Assembly (NCBI RefSeq): GCF_900114655.1
Contig: NZ_FOTT01000010.1
Span: 27,172-91,171, forward strand
Direction: 5' to 3'
DNA length: 64,000 nucleotides
From: Candidatus Frackibacter sp. WG13
GTDB lineage: Bacteria > Bacillota > Halanaerobiia > Halobacteroidales > Acetohalobiaceae
The notes under the pieces are model-generated. The model was not told the origin of the DNA and did no database searches. It saw only the letters and a program-made list of their open reading frames with translations. Positions 34,538 to 44,426 of this stretch are shown in pieces; within the stretch, counting starts at the first letter, position 1; each line of letters begins with the position of its first letter. The position numbers were made by a program, and so were the translations under genes.

Positions 34538-35278
34538 TTATACCTGCATCTTAGCAATTTCCCCTTGTAATTTTTTAATAATTCGCTTTTCTAAACGTGA
34601 AATATATGATTGAGAAATTCCTAAAATATCAGCAACTTCTTTTTGCGTCATCTCTTCTTTGCCCTCACTTAAACCAAATCTCAAGATCATAATCTTTCTT
34701 TCACGTTCTGTTAAAACTTCCATAGCTTGCACTAATAACTCTCTATCAACATCTTCTTCTATGTACTTATAAATCAGATCCATTTCTGTACCTAATACAT
34801 CGGATAATTTTAACTCATTTCCGTCCCAATCAATATTTAAAGGCTCATCGAATGACACTTCTGATCGTTTCTTATTATTCCTCCTTAAGTACATTAAAAT
34901 TTCATTTTCAATACAGCGTGAAGCATAAGTAGCCAACTTAATCTTCTTACTTACATCAAATGTATTAACTGCTTTAATCAAGCCAATTGTCCCTATAGAA
35001 ACTAAGTCTTCAATATCTATTCCTGTATTCTCAAATTTACGTGCAATATAGACCACTAACCTTAAATTCCGTTCAATTAGGACACTCCTAACAGCCTGAT
35101 CACCATCTTCTAACTTAGAAAGCAAATAACTCTCTTCTTCATTAGATAAAGGCGGTGGCAATGCTTCACTACTCCCTACATAAAAGACATTCCTGGCTAC
35201 ATAAGTCCCTAACTTCTGTAACAACCTAACATACTGAATCCTAACAAACAACTTAAACCTCCTGACCAAACTTAACAA
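34538..35278 (-). CDS. sigE: Sporulation sigma factor SigE
   Basis: 246 residues, full-length sigma-70 family factor directing early mother-cell transcription. Hallmarks: an N-terminal pro-sequence of about 30 residues (hydrophobic/basic, removed by SpoIIGA), region 2 with [20 protein letters not shown] near 70-89 and [15 protein letters not shown] near 118-132, and region 4 with the helix-turn-helix [20 protein letters not shown] near 210-229. It follows spoIIGA by 43 bases. Confidence 0.95.
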   Translation of the reverse strand: MLSLVRRFKLFVRIQYVRLLQKLGTYVARNVFYVGSSEALPPPLSNEEESYLLSKLEDGDQAVRSVLIERNLRLVVYIARKFENTGIDIEDLVSIGTIGLIKAVNTFDVSKKIKLATYASRCIENEILMYLRRNNKKRSEVSFDEPLNIDWDGNELKLSDVLGTEMDLIYKYIEEDVDRELLVQAMEVLTERERKIMILRFGLSEGKEEMTQKEVADILGISQSYISRLEKRIIKKLQGEIAKMQV

Positions 35279-35321
35279 ATCTAGCCCCCCTTTTAATGCA
35301 CTGACTTTTAAAAGATACTGA

Positions 35322-36236
35322 CTATCTTATAGTATTAATTAATCCTGGATTAACTAAAGCATTATAATCTGCATCTTGATCAAGCGGTTGGTCATAGACC
35401 CCAAGGATTACGTGATCAGTTACTAACTTCTCTTCTTGATAATATAGTATAACTTTGTCCGGTTTCAAGCCAATCATTAATTCATTCTGACTACCTACAA
35501 CTGAAAATGGAATAAGCCTAAACCTATTAGCCCAAGTAGTCTCACTTAAAACTGTAGCTACTTCTTCAATTTGTAATTTTAAATCATAATTTGTAAAAAT
35601 TTTTCGAATTTTCTTTGGTAGTATTTCTAATAGTAGTTCTAATTCTATAATTATTACAGGAAGATTGGTTAATGGATCTCTTAACTGATTTCCAGTATCA
35701 ACATATGCATTAACTTCTAGTTCTTCATCATCAAACTTAATAATTAATGAAGTTAAAAAATTGTCCATCGAAACTTGCCCTTGAAATAAACGCCAACTAA
35801 ATTTTCCTAAAACCCCTAAGAATATAATACCTATTAAAAATATCCAAGTATCCTGTATCGAAAGATTAAAGCCTTCATTTAGTTCTGTAAATTGTGACTG
35901 CAAATTCAAATTATAACCTGCCATTAATATTCCAGCAGCTAAAAATGTAATTAGATAGAAATATCCTAATGCCTGAATAAATCGCCTTATTCGTAGTGGA
36001 AAATAAGCTATAATAACCATTAAGATAGATATTAAGAAATAAATAATTATATTATTCCAATTCTGCAATTGGGGAAATAACATTAAAATAGTATATGCCG
36101 TCCCAACCGCTGCACTTAAAATCAAACGCCAAATTTTATAATCAATATTTACTAAACGTCCAGTAGTCCATAAAAGTAGATAATTCATTACTAAATTAAT
36201 TATAAGTAATACATCCCAATAAATAGTTAATTCCAT
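35322..36236 (-). CDS. spoIIGA: Pro-sigma-E processing peptidase SpoIIGA
   Basis: 304 residues: five N-terminal membrane helices (to about 150) and a C-terminal aspartic-protease-like domain with [20 protein letters not shown] near 175-194, where DTGN holds the catalytic Asp. It activates SigE in the mother cell at the sporulation septum. It lies between ftsZ and sigE, the usual order in spore-formers. Confidence 0.94.
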   Translation of the reverse strand: MELTIYWDVLLIINLVMNYLLLWTTGRLVNIDYKIWRLILSAAVGTAYTILMLFPQLQNWNNIIIYFLISILMVIIAYFPLRIRRFIQALGYFYLITFLAAGILMAGYNLNLQSQFTELNEGFNLSIQDTWIFLIGIIFLGVLGKFSWRLFQGQVSMDNFLTSLIIKFDDEELEVNAYVDTGNQLRDPLTNLPVIIIELELLLEILPKKIRKIFTNYDLKLQIEEVATVLSETTWANRFRLIPFSVVGSQNELMIGLKPDKVILYYQEEKLVTDHVILGVYDQPLDQDADYNALVNPGLINTIR

Positions 36237-36393
36237 TTAACTTTACTCCTCTATTATATATATATTAGATTCTCAAGAAAAAATCACCTGCCAAATTTAA
36301 TTTTTAATTTTTGTAATCTTTTTAGAGGTTATTAGCAATAATTTACCTATTTATATTTTTTACATTCTTTTTGTCATTCCTTGCCGAAAATGA

Positions 36394-36423
36394 AAAATCT
36401 CGATCCCCCTTGGGAATCGAGAC
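36394..36423 (-). terminator. Terminator of ftsZ
   Basis: Minus strand: stem TCTCGATTCCC / GGGGATCGAGA with a short loop and TTTTTCATTTT. It separates the division cluster from spoIIGA-sigE. Confidence 0.85.
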
Positions 36424-36431
36424 TTAATAAA

Positions 36432-37526
36432 TCATCCTTTATTTCTCCGTAAAAAAGTAGGTATATCCAAATCATCATTAGCAAATGATTTAATATTATC
36501 AACATCATCACGGTAATCATTATCTTCTTTTTTTGAACTTTCTTCTTGAACTTTAGGCTTTTCTTTTTTAACCTGGTCAAAACCAGTAGCAATTACAGTA
36601 ACTTTTACCGCACCTTCTTCTATCTCTTCATCAACTACTGCGCCAAGTATAATATTAGCATTAGAGTCTGCCACTTCCGAAACTACTTTAACAGCTTCAT
36701 TAGCCTCATGCAAACCTAAATCAGCACCACCAGTAATATTCAATAACACTCCCTTGGCTCCATCAATGGAAGCTTCAAGTAATGGTGAAGCAATTGCTTG
36801 TTTAGCTGCTTCTATCGCTCTATCTTCTCCGCTTGCAGTACCGATTCCCATTAAAGCTGAACCAGCATCAGTCATAATTGTCTTAACATCAGCAAAGTCT
36901 AGATTGATTAAACCAGTAATAGTAATTAAATCAGAAATACCTTGTACTCCCTGTCTCAAAACATCATCCGCAATCTGAAAGGCCTCCATTAAAGATGTCT
37001 GCTTTTCAACAACCTCTAATAATCTATCATTAGGAATAATAATTAAAGTATCCACTTTCTCTTTTAAATTTTCAACACCGTATTCAGCCTTTTCCATTCT
37101 CTGTCTACCTTCAACAGTAAACGGCTTAGTTACAACTCCTACTGTCAAAGCCCCAGATTCTTTTGCTACTTCAGCTACTACAGGAGCAGCTCCAGTTCCT
37201 GTGCCGCCTCCCATACCAGCAGTAATAAATACCATATCAGATCCTCTTAAGGTCTCAGCAATCATTTCACGACTCTCTTCTGCAGCTTCTTCACCAATCT
37301 TAGGGTCAGCTCCTGCTCCTAAGCCTTTAGTCAACTTTTCACCAATCTGTAATGTCATATTTGCTTCCGAAGAAACTAATGCTTGAGCATCAGTATTAAT
37401 AGATATAAATTCTACACCCTGTAAATCAGATTCTATCATACGATTAACAGCATTATTTCCTCCACCACCAACACCAACAACTTTTATATCAGCAAACTGT
37501 TCTGTTTCTGCACTAAACTCAAACAT
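36432..37526 (-). CDS. ftsZ: Cell division GTPase FtsZ
   Basis: 364 residues. The tubulin signature [16 protein letters not shown] lies near 105-120, [16 protein letters not shown] near 16-31 forms the nucleotide loop, and the C-terminal peptide [13 protein letters not shown] is the FtsA/SepF-binding tail. It forms the Z ring at mid-cell and in sporulating cells at the polar septum. It follows ftsA by 26 bases. Confidence 0.98.
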   Translation of the reverse strand: MFEFSAETEQFADIKVVGVGGGGNNAVNRMIESDLQGVEFISINTDAQALVSSEANMTLQIGEKLTKGLGAGADPKIGEEAAEESREMIAETLRGSDMVFITAGMGGGTGTGAAPVVAEVAKESGALTVGVVTKPFTVEGRQRMEKAEYGVENLKEKVDTLIIIPNDRLLEVVEKQTSLMEAFQIADDVLRQGVQGISDLITITGLINLDFADVKTIMTDAGSALMGIGTASGEDRAIEAAKQAIASPLLEASIDGAKGVLLNITGGADLGLHEANEAVKVVSEVADSNANIILGAVVDEEIEEGAVKVTVIATGFDQVKKEKPKVQEESSKKEDNDYRDDVDNIKSFANDDLDIPTFLRRNKG

Positions 37527-37552
37527 GGTAAAATACCCCCTCGTCTATCAGA

Positions 37553-38839
37553 TTAAAAAACATCCTCAAACCAATTTTTAACTTTATTCAATAAATTATC
37601 CATCCCCTCGTTCTCTTCCTGCACTACTATAGGCTCCTCATATTCCTGCTGACTACCATAACATACTAAGCCAATGCCGGTTGCAAACATAGCAGTACTA
37701 TCCTCAGATATATTGGCTTCTTGTTCGCCAACTAAATATATATTATCATCAATAAAATCAGCCAAATCATTTGTCTTTTCTGGAACCCCTCTTCGAACAG
37801 GTAAATCTAATTTTTCTGAAGCCAATTCAGGAAGCCCTTTCATCAAAGAAGCCCCACCAGTAATTACTGCTCCCGCAGGAATTAAACCATCATAACCAGA
37901 TTTTTCGATCTCCTGTTGAACTAAACTAAATATCTCATCTACCCGTGGTTCTATAATTTCACAAAGCATTTTTCGTGAAATATGTCTTGTATCTTTACCA
38001 CTTGTAGTTAAGACCTCAATCTCCTCAGCTTCATCTACCATATCCGCCAATGCACAACCAGACCTAATCTTAATCTTCTCTGCACTAGTAATTGGAGTTC
38101 TAAGACCTACAGCAATATCACTAGTAATATGGTCACCACCAACTGGTAAAACAGCAGTATACCAAATACTACCTTCCTTAAAAATAGCTACATCAGTAGT
38201 ACCACCACCGATATCAACTAATACCACTCCTAACTCCTTCTCACTATTTGATAAAACAGCTTGGCTAGCTGCTAAAGGCTCTAAAACTACATCTTCAACA
38301 TCCATACCTACTTTATGTACACTCTTAACTAAATTTTCAATTGAAGTTATTGAGCCTGTAACTATATGAGTCTCTACCTCTAGCCTTACTCCTGACATTC
38401 CTAATGGCTGCTTAATATCCTGACAACCATCTATAACAAAGCCTCGTGGTAAAACATGCAAAATCTTTCTTTCAGGAGGAATAGCTACAATCTTTGAAGC
38501 TTCTATTACTCTATCTATATCCTCATAAGTAATCTCTTTATCATCACCAGTAATAGCTACTACTCCATGACTATTCATAGATGAAATATGAGAGCCAGCA
38601 ATACCTACATATACTGAATTTACCTCAATTCCAGCCATTCTTTCTGCCTTCATAATCGCTGATTCAATAGACTTAACAGTGTCATCTATATCAACTACAA
38701 CACCTTTTCTTAAGCCAACAGAAGGGCTAGTCCCTACACCAATTATATCTAAAATCTCATTATCACTAACCTCAGCTATAATAGCACATATCTTTGTTGT
38801 ACCGATATCTAAACCAGCTACAATTCTGCGCTGTGTCAC
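37553..38839 (-). CDS. ftsA: Cell division protein FtsA
   Basis: 428 residues, actin-fold ATPase that anchors FtsZ to the membrane. Phosphate-1 loop VAGLDIGTTKICAI near 7-20, phosphate-2 VVLVDIGGGTTDVAIF near 204-219, adenosine motif VITGGASLMKGLPELA near 330. The C-terminal NLLNKVKNWFEDVF is the amphipathic membrane-targeting helix. It is translated just before ftsZ. Confidence 0.97.
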   Translation of the reverse strand: MTQRRIVAGLDIGTTKICAIIAEVSDNEILDIIGVGTSPSVGLRKGVVVDIDDTVKSIESAIMKAERMAGIEVNSVYVGIAGSHISSMNSHGVVAITGDDKEITYEDIDRVIEASKIVAIPPERKILHVLPRGFVIDGCQDIKQPLGMSGVRLEVETHIVTGSITSIENLVKSVHKVGMDVEDVVLEPLAASQAVLSNSEKELGVVLVDIGGGTTDVAIFKEGSIWYTAVLPVGGDHITSDIAVGLRTPITSAEKIKIRSGCALADMVDEAEEIEVLTTSGKDTRHISRKMLCEIIEPRVDEIFSLVQQEIEKSGYDGLIPAGAVITGGASLMKGLPELASEKLDLPVRRGVPEKTNDLADFIDDNIYLVGEQEANISEDSTAMFATGIGLVCYGSQQEYEEPIVVQEENEGMDNLLNKVKNWFEDVF

Positions 38840-38999
38840 TAAATATCCTCCCTTCTTATCAAACCTTAATTATCGTCTTATTAGACCATATATTGACATA
38901 AAACAATGAGTTCATTAATTTATCTGTCTCTCTTATATGATATTTTCAACACAAATATTTAATTTCCTCTTTTTATAATATAATTTTATAAAAAATTCT

Positions 39000-39710
39000 T
39001 TATTCTAACTTGATTACCGGATTATTATAATATTTCAAATTAACATAATCAAAATTCTTTTCTTCTTTCTTAAGTTTAGAATATATACGCTTAAATAGTT
39101 TGACCTTATAATTAATATTAAGTGGTTGTCCAAATTCAACCTTACTAGAACCTAAATAAAATATAATATTCCTTTGATTATCAATCTGAATTTGAGTTAT
39201 CCCTCTATTAACTACCTCATCTATACCAGTTAAATACCGAAGAGAATCCTTTATATAACTTGTCATCTTAATCTTATTACCTAAAATTTTAACGTCTAAT
39301 CCTTTTAAAAGAGGCAAGCTAACATCAGTTAGCTCTTTCCTTTTATCTACAATCCATCCTTCCTTACTCACTAATAGGCAATCTCCTCCCTGTTGAATAA
39401 CTACCAGAGGAGTTCTTTCATCAACTATAATCCTTACAGTAGAGGGAAATCTACGTTCTAAAACTACTCCTTTAATTTGTGGTTGTCGCATCAATCGATT
39501 GCTAACTTTATCAAAATCAATCTGAAAAATATTTTGTCCATTATTTAAGCCTGTAAAATTAATTATCTCTTCATTAGTCAACAAACCATTGCCTTTAACC
39601 GTTACCTTAGTTAAAGCAAAATAGTTAGAATTAATGAAAGTTAATAGGGCAATAATTATAACTAAACTCAAAGATAATCCAAAGTATTCTTTTCGTTGCA
39701 AGTAGTTCAC
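39000..39710 (-). CDS. ftsQ: Cell division protein FtsQ/DivIB
   Basis: 236 residues: short cytoplasmic N-terminus, one membrane helix near 12-31, then a POTRA domain (LTKVTVKGNGLLTNEEIINF near 33-52, then NIFQIDFDKV) and the FtsQ beta domain. It links early and late divisome proteins. It is preceded by a hairpin at 39733-39761 and followed by a 160-base gap before ftsA, so two transcription units may meet here. Confidence 0.93.
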   Translation of the reverse strand: MNYLQRKEYFGLSLSLVIIIALLTFINSNYFALTKVTVKGNGLLTNEEIINFTGLNNGQNIFQIDFDKVSNRLMRQPQIKGVVLERRFPSTVRIIVDERTPLVVIQQGGDCLLVSKEGWIVDKRKELTDVSLPLLKGLDVKILGNKIKMTSYIKDSLRYLTGIDEVVNRGITQIQIDNQRNIIFYLGSSKVEFGQPLNINYKVKLFKRIYSKLKKEEKNFDYVNLKYYNNPVIKLE

Positions 39711-39732
39711 TCTCCCTCAAAACTATAAAGTA

Positions 39733-39761
39733 TTAAAGACGCAGCAAAACCTGCGCCTTTA
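39733..39761 (-). terminator. Terminator-like hairpin between ddl and ftsQ
   Basis: Minus strand: stem AAGGCGCAG / CTGCGTCTT and a short TTTAAT tail. It may be an internal attenuator or the end of the mra-mur transcript. Confidence 0.55.
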
Positions 39762-39778
39762 TCATCCACAGCTTTTAA

Positions 39779-40717
39779 TTATTCTAAAGCATATTCTAAA
39801 ATTTTAATTACTAGTTCTTCAAAGCTAATGTCTGCTGCTTGTGCTGCTTGAGGCAAAAGACTAGTCTCAGTCATCCCTGGAATAGTATTTACCTCTAAAA
39901 CATACGGTTTATCATCTTCAGCGACCATAAGATCTACCCTAGCCATCCCAGAACATTTTAAAGCTTGATAGGCTCTATATGACATCTTTCTAGCTTGATT
40001 ATAAAGGCTATCTTTTAATTGAGCTGGAATAATAAATTCAGTCATACCTTTTGTGTATTTAGCTTCAAAATTATATACCCCATCCTTAGGCTTAATCTCA
40101 ATTATAGGCAGAACTATAGGCTCATCATTACCTAAAATCCCAACTGTAATCTCCTTACCATCAATATACTCTTCAATTAAAACTTCTGTATCATACTTGA
40201 AGGCTTCGTTAATAGCAGTAATTAAATCCTCTTCTTTCTTTACAATTGATAATCCTAAACTTGACCCTTCTAAAACTGGTTTAACCACAATCGGCAAACC
40301 AAATTTATCAATTAGTTTTTTAATTGAAACCTTACTTCCTGATTCCCATTCTCCCTTATTTAAAACTTTAAATTTAGGAGTCAAAATTCCTTCCTGCCTA
40401 AAGATTTTTTTTGAAATAATCTTATTAATAGCCATTGCACTAGCCAAGACTCCTGACCCAGTATAGGGAATGCCTTCCATCTCAAGTAACCCTTGGATAG
40501 TACCATCCTCACCATACCGGCCGTGCAAAGCAATAAATGCTACATCTGCCTCAGCAGTAATTAAGTTCTTATAAAATTCATCATTCTGAGGGTCTAGTTT
40601 AATAACATCGACCCCTTGACCTTTTAAGGCATCATATATAGCCTGACCGGTCTTCAATGAAATCTTTCTTTCTGCTGATTTTCCTCCACAAATTACAGCT
40701 GCTCGTTTATCCATCAA
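39779..40717 (-). CDS. ddl: D-alanine-D-alanine ligase
   Basis: 312 residues of the ATP-grasp fold. CGGKSAERKISLKTG near 10-24 is the N-terminal D-Ala site, ALHGRYGEDGTIQGLLEM near 63-80, GLPIVVKPVLEGSSLG near 141-156 binds ATP, and VLEVNTIPGMTETS near 274-287 holds Mg ligands. The Tyr in the ALHGRYGEDG/omega region favours D-Ala-D-Ala over D-lactate. It lies between murA and ftsQ. Confidence 0.96.
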   Translation of the reverse strand: MMDKRAAVICGGKSAERKISLKTGQAIYDALKGQGVDVIKLDPQNDEFYKNLITAEADVAFIALHGRYGEDGTIQGLLEMEGIPYTGSGVLASAMAINKIISKKIFRQEGILTPKFKVLNKGEWESGSKVSIKKLIDKFGLPIVVKPVLEGSSLGLSIVKKEEDLITAINEAFKYDTEVLIEEYIDGKEITVGILGNDEPIVLPIIEIKPKDGVYNFEAKYTKGMTEFIIPAQLKDSLYNQARKMSYRAYQALKCSGMARVDLMVAEDDKPYVLEVNTIPGMTETSLLPQAAQAADISFEELVIKILEYALE

Positions 40718-40739
40718 CTTCCTCCTTTCTACAAATTCA

Positions 40740-42011
40740 TCAGACAGAAACAGTACTTACCCTAGTGATGTATCCTCCTAAATTAGTAATCTTGCTTTCT
40801 AAATTTTCATAACCTCGATCAATATGGTAAATATCATTTATTCTCGTCTCACCTTCAGCTACTAATCCTGCTAAAACTAAAGCAGCACCTGCCCGTAAAT
40901 CACTAGCTTCTACGACAGCACCAGAAAGCTCTTTAATGCCTTTAATAATAGCAGAACGACTCTCAATTCTAATATCTGCTCCCATTCTTCTTAACTCATC
41001 AGCATGTTTAAGCCTATTCTCAAATATAGTTTCAGTAATTACACTAGTACCCTCAGCCACTGAAAGCAAGGTCATAAATTGTGGCTGCATATCAGTAGGA
41101 AAACCCGGATAAGGCAATGTTTTGACATTAACACCCTTTACTTTAGCAGGTGCTGTTACTTTAATTTGATCCTGATTATAATCAACTTCAACTCCAGCTT
41201 CTAATAACTTAGCAATTACTGGTTCTACATGCTCAGGAATCACATTATTTAATAATACTTCCCCGCCAGTTATAGCTGAAGCTACCATAAAAGTACCGGT
41301 TTCAATTCGGTCGGGAATAACTGTATAGTCAATTGAATGTAATTCCTCAACTCCTTCAACCTTAATTATATCGGTCCCAGCTCCTCTAATCTTAGCACCC
41401 ATTCCATTAAGGAAATTTTGAAGATCAATTATTTCTGGCTCTTTAGCTGCATTGCGTATAACAGTAGTTCCTGTTGCTTTAGTAGCAGCCATCATAATAT
41501 TCTCAGTTGCACCAACACTAGGGAAATCAAGATGAATATCAGCACCTATTAACTCATCGGTCTTACCCTCTAAATATCCATGTTCTTCGGTAAACTCAAC
41601 CCCTAAAGCCTCTAGACCTTTAATATGTAAGTCTATAGGCCTTGGTCCAATACTACAACCACCAGGTTGAGAAATTCTTACTTTTTTAAATCTAGCTAAT
41701 AAAGATCCCATTAAGAAGATCGTAGCTCGCATCTTTCTCATTAAATATTCAGGTATCTCACAAGAATCTATCACACTAGAATTAACAGTAATCACTTTAT
41801 CATCTTGACTAACTCCTGCACCAAGATTACTTAATACCTCTTTCATCACTTTCACATCTCTTAACCTTGGAACCTCACGGATAATATTCTCACCTGATGA
41901 TAAAACAGTACCAGCTAAAATAGGCAAAACAGCATTCTTAGCTCCACTAATATCAACCTCACCAGTCAAGCGATTACCACCTTTAACAATAAAGCTATCC
42001 ATTTCTGTCAC
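40740..42011 (-). CDS. murA: UDP-N-acetylglucosamine 1-carboxyvinyltransferase MurA
   Basis: 423 residues, first committed step of peptidoglycan synthesis. GGNRLTGEVDISGAKNAVLP near 11-30 and the PEP loop QPGGCSIGPRPIDLHI near 115-130, whose Cys is the residue attacked by fosfomycin, so sensitivity to it is predicted at the enzyme level. The start overlaps the murB stop by 4 bases (ATGA), giving translational coupling. Confidence 0.97.
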   Translation of the reverse strand: MTEMDSFIVKGGNRLTGEVDISGAKNAVLPILAGTVLSSGENIIREVPRLRDVKVMKEVLSNLGAGVSQDDKVITVNSSVIDSCEIPEYLMRKMRATIFLMGSLLARFKKVRISQPGGCSIGPRPIDLHIKGLEALGVEFTEEHGYLEGKTDELIGADIHLDFPSVGATENIMMAATKATGTTVIRNAAKEPEIIDLQNFLNGMGAKIRGAGTDIIKVEGVEELHSIDYTVIPDRIETGTFMVASAITGGEVLLNNVIPEHVEPVIAKLLEAGVEVDYNQDQIKVTAPAKVKGVNVKTLPYPGFPTDMQPQFMTLLSVAEGTSVITETIFENRLKHADELRRMGADIRIESRSAIIKGIKELSGAVVEASDLRAGAALVLAGLVAEGETRINDIYHIDRGYENLESKITNLGGYITRVSTVSV

Positions 42012-42922
42012 CTCCTACTTGACAGAATTTGAACTTCTCTTTCTAAATCAAATCCATATTCCTCTTTAATTAAGTTCTGAACTCTTTCCATAAGCTTCAA
42101 TATATCTTGAGCCGTTGCTTCACCAGTATTAACAATAAAATTAGCATGTTTTTTGGAAACTTCAGCTCCTCCAACCGATAGACCTTTACCTCCAGCTTCA
42201 TCAATCAATCTCCCGGCTGAATCCCCAGTTGGATTCTTAAAAATACAACCAGCATTAGGCATTGTAAGTGGTTGACTCTCTTTTCGTTTAGTAACCAACT
42301 CTTTCATCTTACTTTCAATCTTCTGTTGGTCACCTGGTTCTAATAAGAACTCTACTTCTACTATAATTAAATCCTCAGTTTGAAACCGACTCTTTCGGTA
42401 AGAAAAATTACAATCTTCTCTATTAAGAATCTTCATCTTCCCCTCTTTAGTCAATACCCTAACCTTACTTATGATTGTGCTCATATCATTACCAGTCCCT
42501 AAACCAGCATTCATTACTGTAGCACCACCAACAGTAGCCGGTAGTCCAGCAGCAAATTCCAAACCACTTAGCCCATGCTTAGTAGCTCGTTTTGCTACTG
42601 TAGGTAGAGTTGCCCCAGCACCAGTATAAATAGTATCCCCTTCGATATTAATATTATTGATAGTACCAGCTAACTTAATTACTACTCCATCAATTCCATT
42701 ATCAGGTACTAATAAGTTAGTACCGTTACCAAAAATACTATAATCAATCGCCTTTTCATTTAAATATTTTAAAATTTCTTTTAGATCCTGAATATCCTGA
42801 GGAATAATCAAAACTTCTGCTGGTCCACCTACACGAAACGAAGTATGGTACTTTAATGGCTCATCAAAACGAACCTCTCCTCTAACTTTTGCTTGTAATC
42901 TTTCTTTCTCTATCGATTTCAT
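42008..42922 (-). CDS. murB: UDP-N-acetylenolpyruvoylglucosamine reductase MurB
   Basis: 304 residues, FAD enzyme: TSFRVGGPAEVLIIP near 28-42, AAGLPATVGGATVMNAG near 124-140, and YRKSRFQ near 192. The catalytic loop reads PNAGCIFKNPTGDSAGR near 220-236, with Cys where many MurB enzymes have the proton-donating Ser (GS[VF]FKNP). Cys at this place occurs in other bacteria, so the enzyme is probably active. Overlaps murA and lies 3 bases after murC. Confidence 0.96.
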   Translation of the reverse strand: MKSIEKERLQAKVRGEVRFDEPLKYHTSFRVGGPAEVLIIPQDIQDLKEILKYLNEKAIDYSIFGNGTNLLVPDNGIDGVVIKLAGTINNINIEGDTIYTGAGATLPTVAKRATKHGLSGLEFAAGLPATVGGATVMNAGLGTGNDMSTIISKVRVLTKEGKMKILNREDCNFSYRKSRFQTEDLIIVEVEFLLEPGDQQKIESKMKELVTKRKESQPLTMPNAGCIFKNPTGDSAGRLIDEAGGKGLSVGGAEVSKKHANFIVNTGEATAQDILKLMERVQNLIKEEYGFDLEREVQILSSRR

Positions 42923-42925
42923 ACT

Positions 42926-44332
42926 TTAAACCTCCATTGTTAATTCCCCAGTCTCTTCTGTCTGAATCTTCTGGTCAGTAATTGCTAATCTTTCTCCTAC
43001 TTTCCATACATCCCCAGCACCTAAAGTTAATACTAACTCTCCCGCTTGTAATCTTTTTTGTAAATAGTGGTAAACATCATCTAAATCAGATATGAACTTA
43101 GCCTTCCCAAAATTGCGTTGATTAATTAAATTGGCTACTCTTTCCGCTTCAACTCCCGGAATAGGGTCTTCCCCTGCTGCATAAATATCCGTAATAATCA
43201 CTTCATCTGCATCAGTAAACGCTTGACTAAACTCTTCTAATAAAAATTTGGTACGAGAATATCTATGTGGTTGAAAGATAGCAATCACTTTTTTGAAGTC
43301 CATATTTTGGGCTGCAGATAAAGTAGCCTCTATCTCCGTTGGATGATGAGCATAGTCGTCAACTAAAACTGCACCTCGGTACTTCCCTTTTTGCTCAAAC
43401 CTTCTTCCGACTCCTCTAAACTTCTTTAAAGCGGAAGCAATCTCTTTAAATTGTAATCCAATATGTAATCCAATACTGATTGCAGCTAAAGCATTAGCTA
43501 AATTATGCTTACCAGGCACTCTTAAATTCAAATTTCCTAACTTCTTACCTTGGTAATAAATACTAGAATTCGAACCTAAATGATTCAGCTCAATCTGTTC
43601 AGCAAATAACTTGGCTTGATCAGTTAATCCATAAGTAATTAAATCATTACCCATTTCATCAACTATATCTACTATCTCCTTATCATCCAAACAGACTATA
43701 CCTCTTCCTTGAGGTGGTAGCTTATTAAGAAACTGAATAAAAGTCTCTTTAATCTCTTCTTTTGACTCATAATAATCTAGATGATCAGCTTCAATATTAG
43801 TCACAACTCCTATTTCTGGCTCCATAAATAATAAAGAACCATCACTCTCGTCTGCTTCCGTTACAAAATAATCTCCATTACCGAGTTTGGCATTTCCGTT
43901 AATTAAAGATAGTTTTCCTCCTACTAAGATTGTTGGATCCAATCCATTCTCTTTTAAAATAGTAGCTACCATTGCTGTTGTAGTCGTCTTGCCATGAGTT
44001 CCAGAAATCGCAATCCCTTTCTGTCTAGTCATCAACTTAGCTACCATCTCAGCTCGTTTGAGTATCGGAATCTCCTGTTTCTTAGCTTCTATTATTTCAG
44101 GATTATCCATTGGAATTGCAGAGGAAACGACTACTACATCCGCCCCTTCTACATTCTCTGCTTTATGTCCAATCTTAATTTCTGCTCCTTCTTTACGTAA
44201 GTCTATTATAATATCAGATTCTTTCATATCCGAACCAGTAACTTGCTTCCCTAAACCAAGCAAAAGATTGGCAATTCCACTCATTCCAATACCGCCAATC
44301 CCAATTAAATGGACCCTATCTTCAGTTCTCAT
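42926..44332 (-). CDS. murC: UDP-N-acetylmuramate-L-alanine ligase MurC
   Basis: 468 residues. HLIGIGGIGMSGIA near 8-21 (UDP site), P-loop AISGTHGKTTTTAM near 109-122, VTEADESDGSLL near 157, DDYAHHPTEI near 325. Adds L-Ala to UDP-MurNAc. Between murG and murB in the wall cluster. Confidence 0.97.
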   Translation of the reverse strand: MRTEDRVHLIGIGGIGMSGIANLLLGLGKQVTGSDMKESDIIIDLRKEGAEIKIGHKAENVEGADVVVVSSAIPMDNPEIIEAKKQEIPILKRAEMVAKLMTRQKGIAISGTHGKTTTTAMVATILKENGLDPTILVGGKLSLINGNAKLGNGDYFVTEADESDGSLLFMEPEIGVVTNIEADHLDYYESKEEIKETFIQFLNKLPPQGRGIVCLDDKEIVDIVDEMGNDLITYGLTDQAKLFAEQIELNHLGSNSSIYYQGKKLGNLNLRVPGKHNLANALAAISIGLHIGLQFKEIASALKKFRGVGRRFEQKGKYRGAVLVDDYAHHPTEIEATLSAAQNMDFKKVIAIFQPHRYSRTKFLLEEFSQAFTDADEVIITDIYAAGEDPIPGVEAERVANLINQRNFGKAKFISDLDDVYHYLQKRLQAGELVLTLGAGDVWKVGERLAITDQKIQTEETGELTMEV

Positions 44333-44426
44333 TATCCCTCCACCACTCCTTTTCTACCTAAGCCATATGCTATAATATGCACTTGCCTAACAAAATGTTA
44401 AGCTTAACTTGTCCAATTTTTAAAAA

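Noticed and set aside
36374..36592. 72-codon frame overlapping the 3' end of ftsZ
   Set aside because: It is the alternate frame of ftsZ codons, dominated by Lys, Leu and Met, and runs through the ftsZ terminator.
42220..42280. MurB inactivated by Ser to Cys change in the catalytic loop
   Set aside because: Cys in this position is found in other bacterial MurB proteins and all other motifs are intact, so loss of function is not supported.
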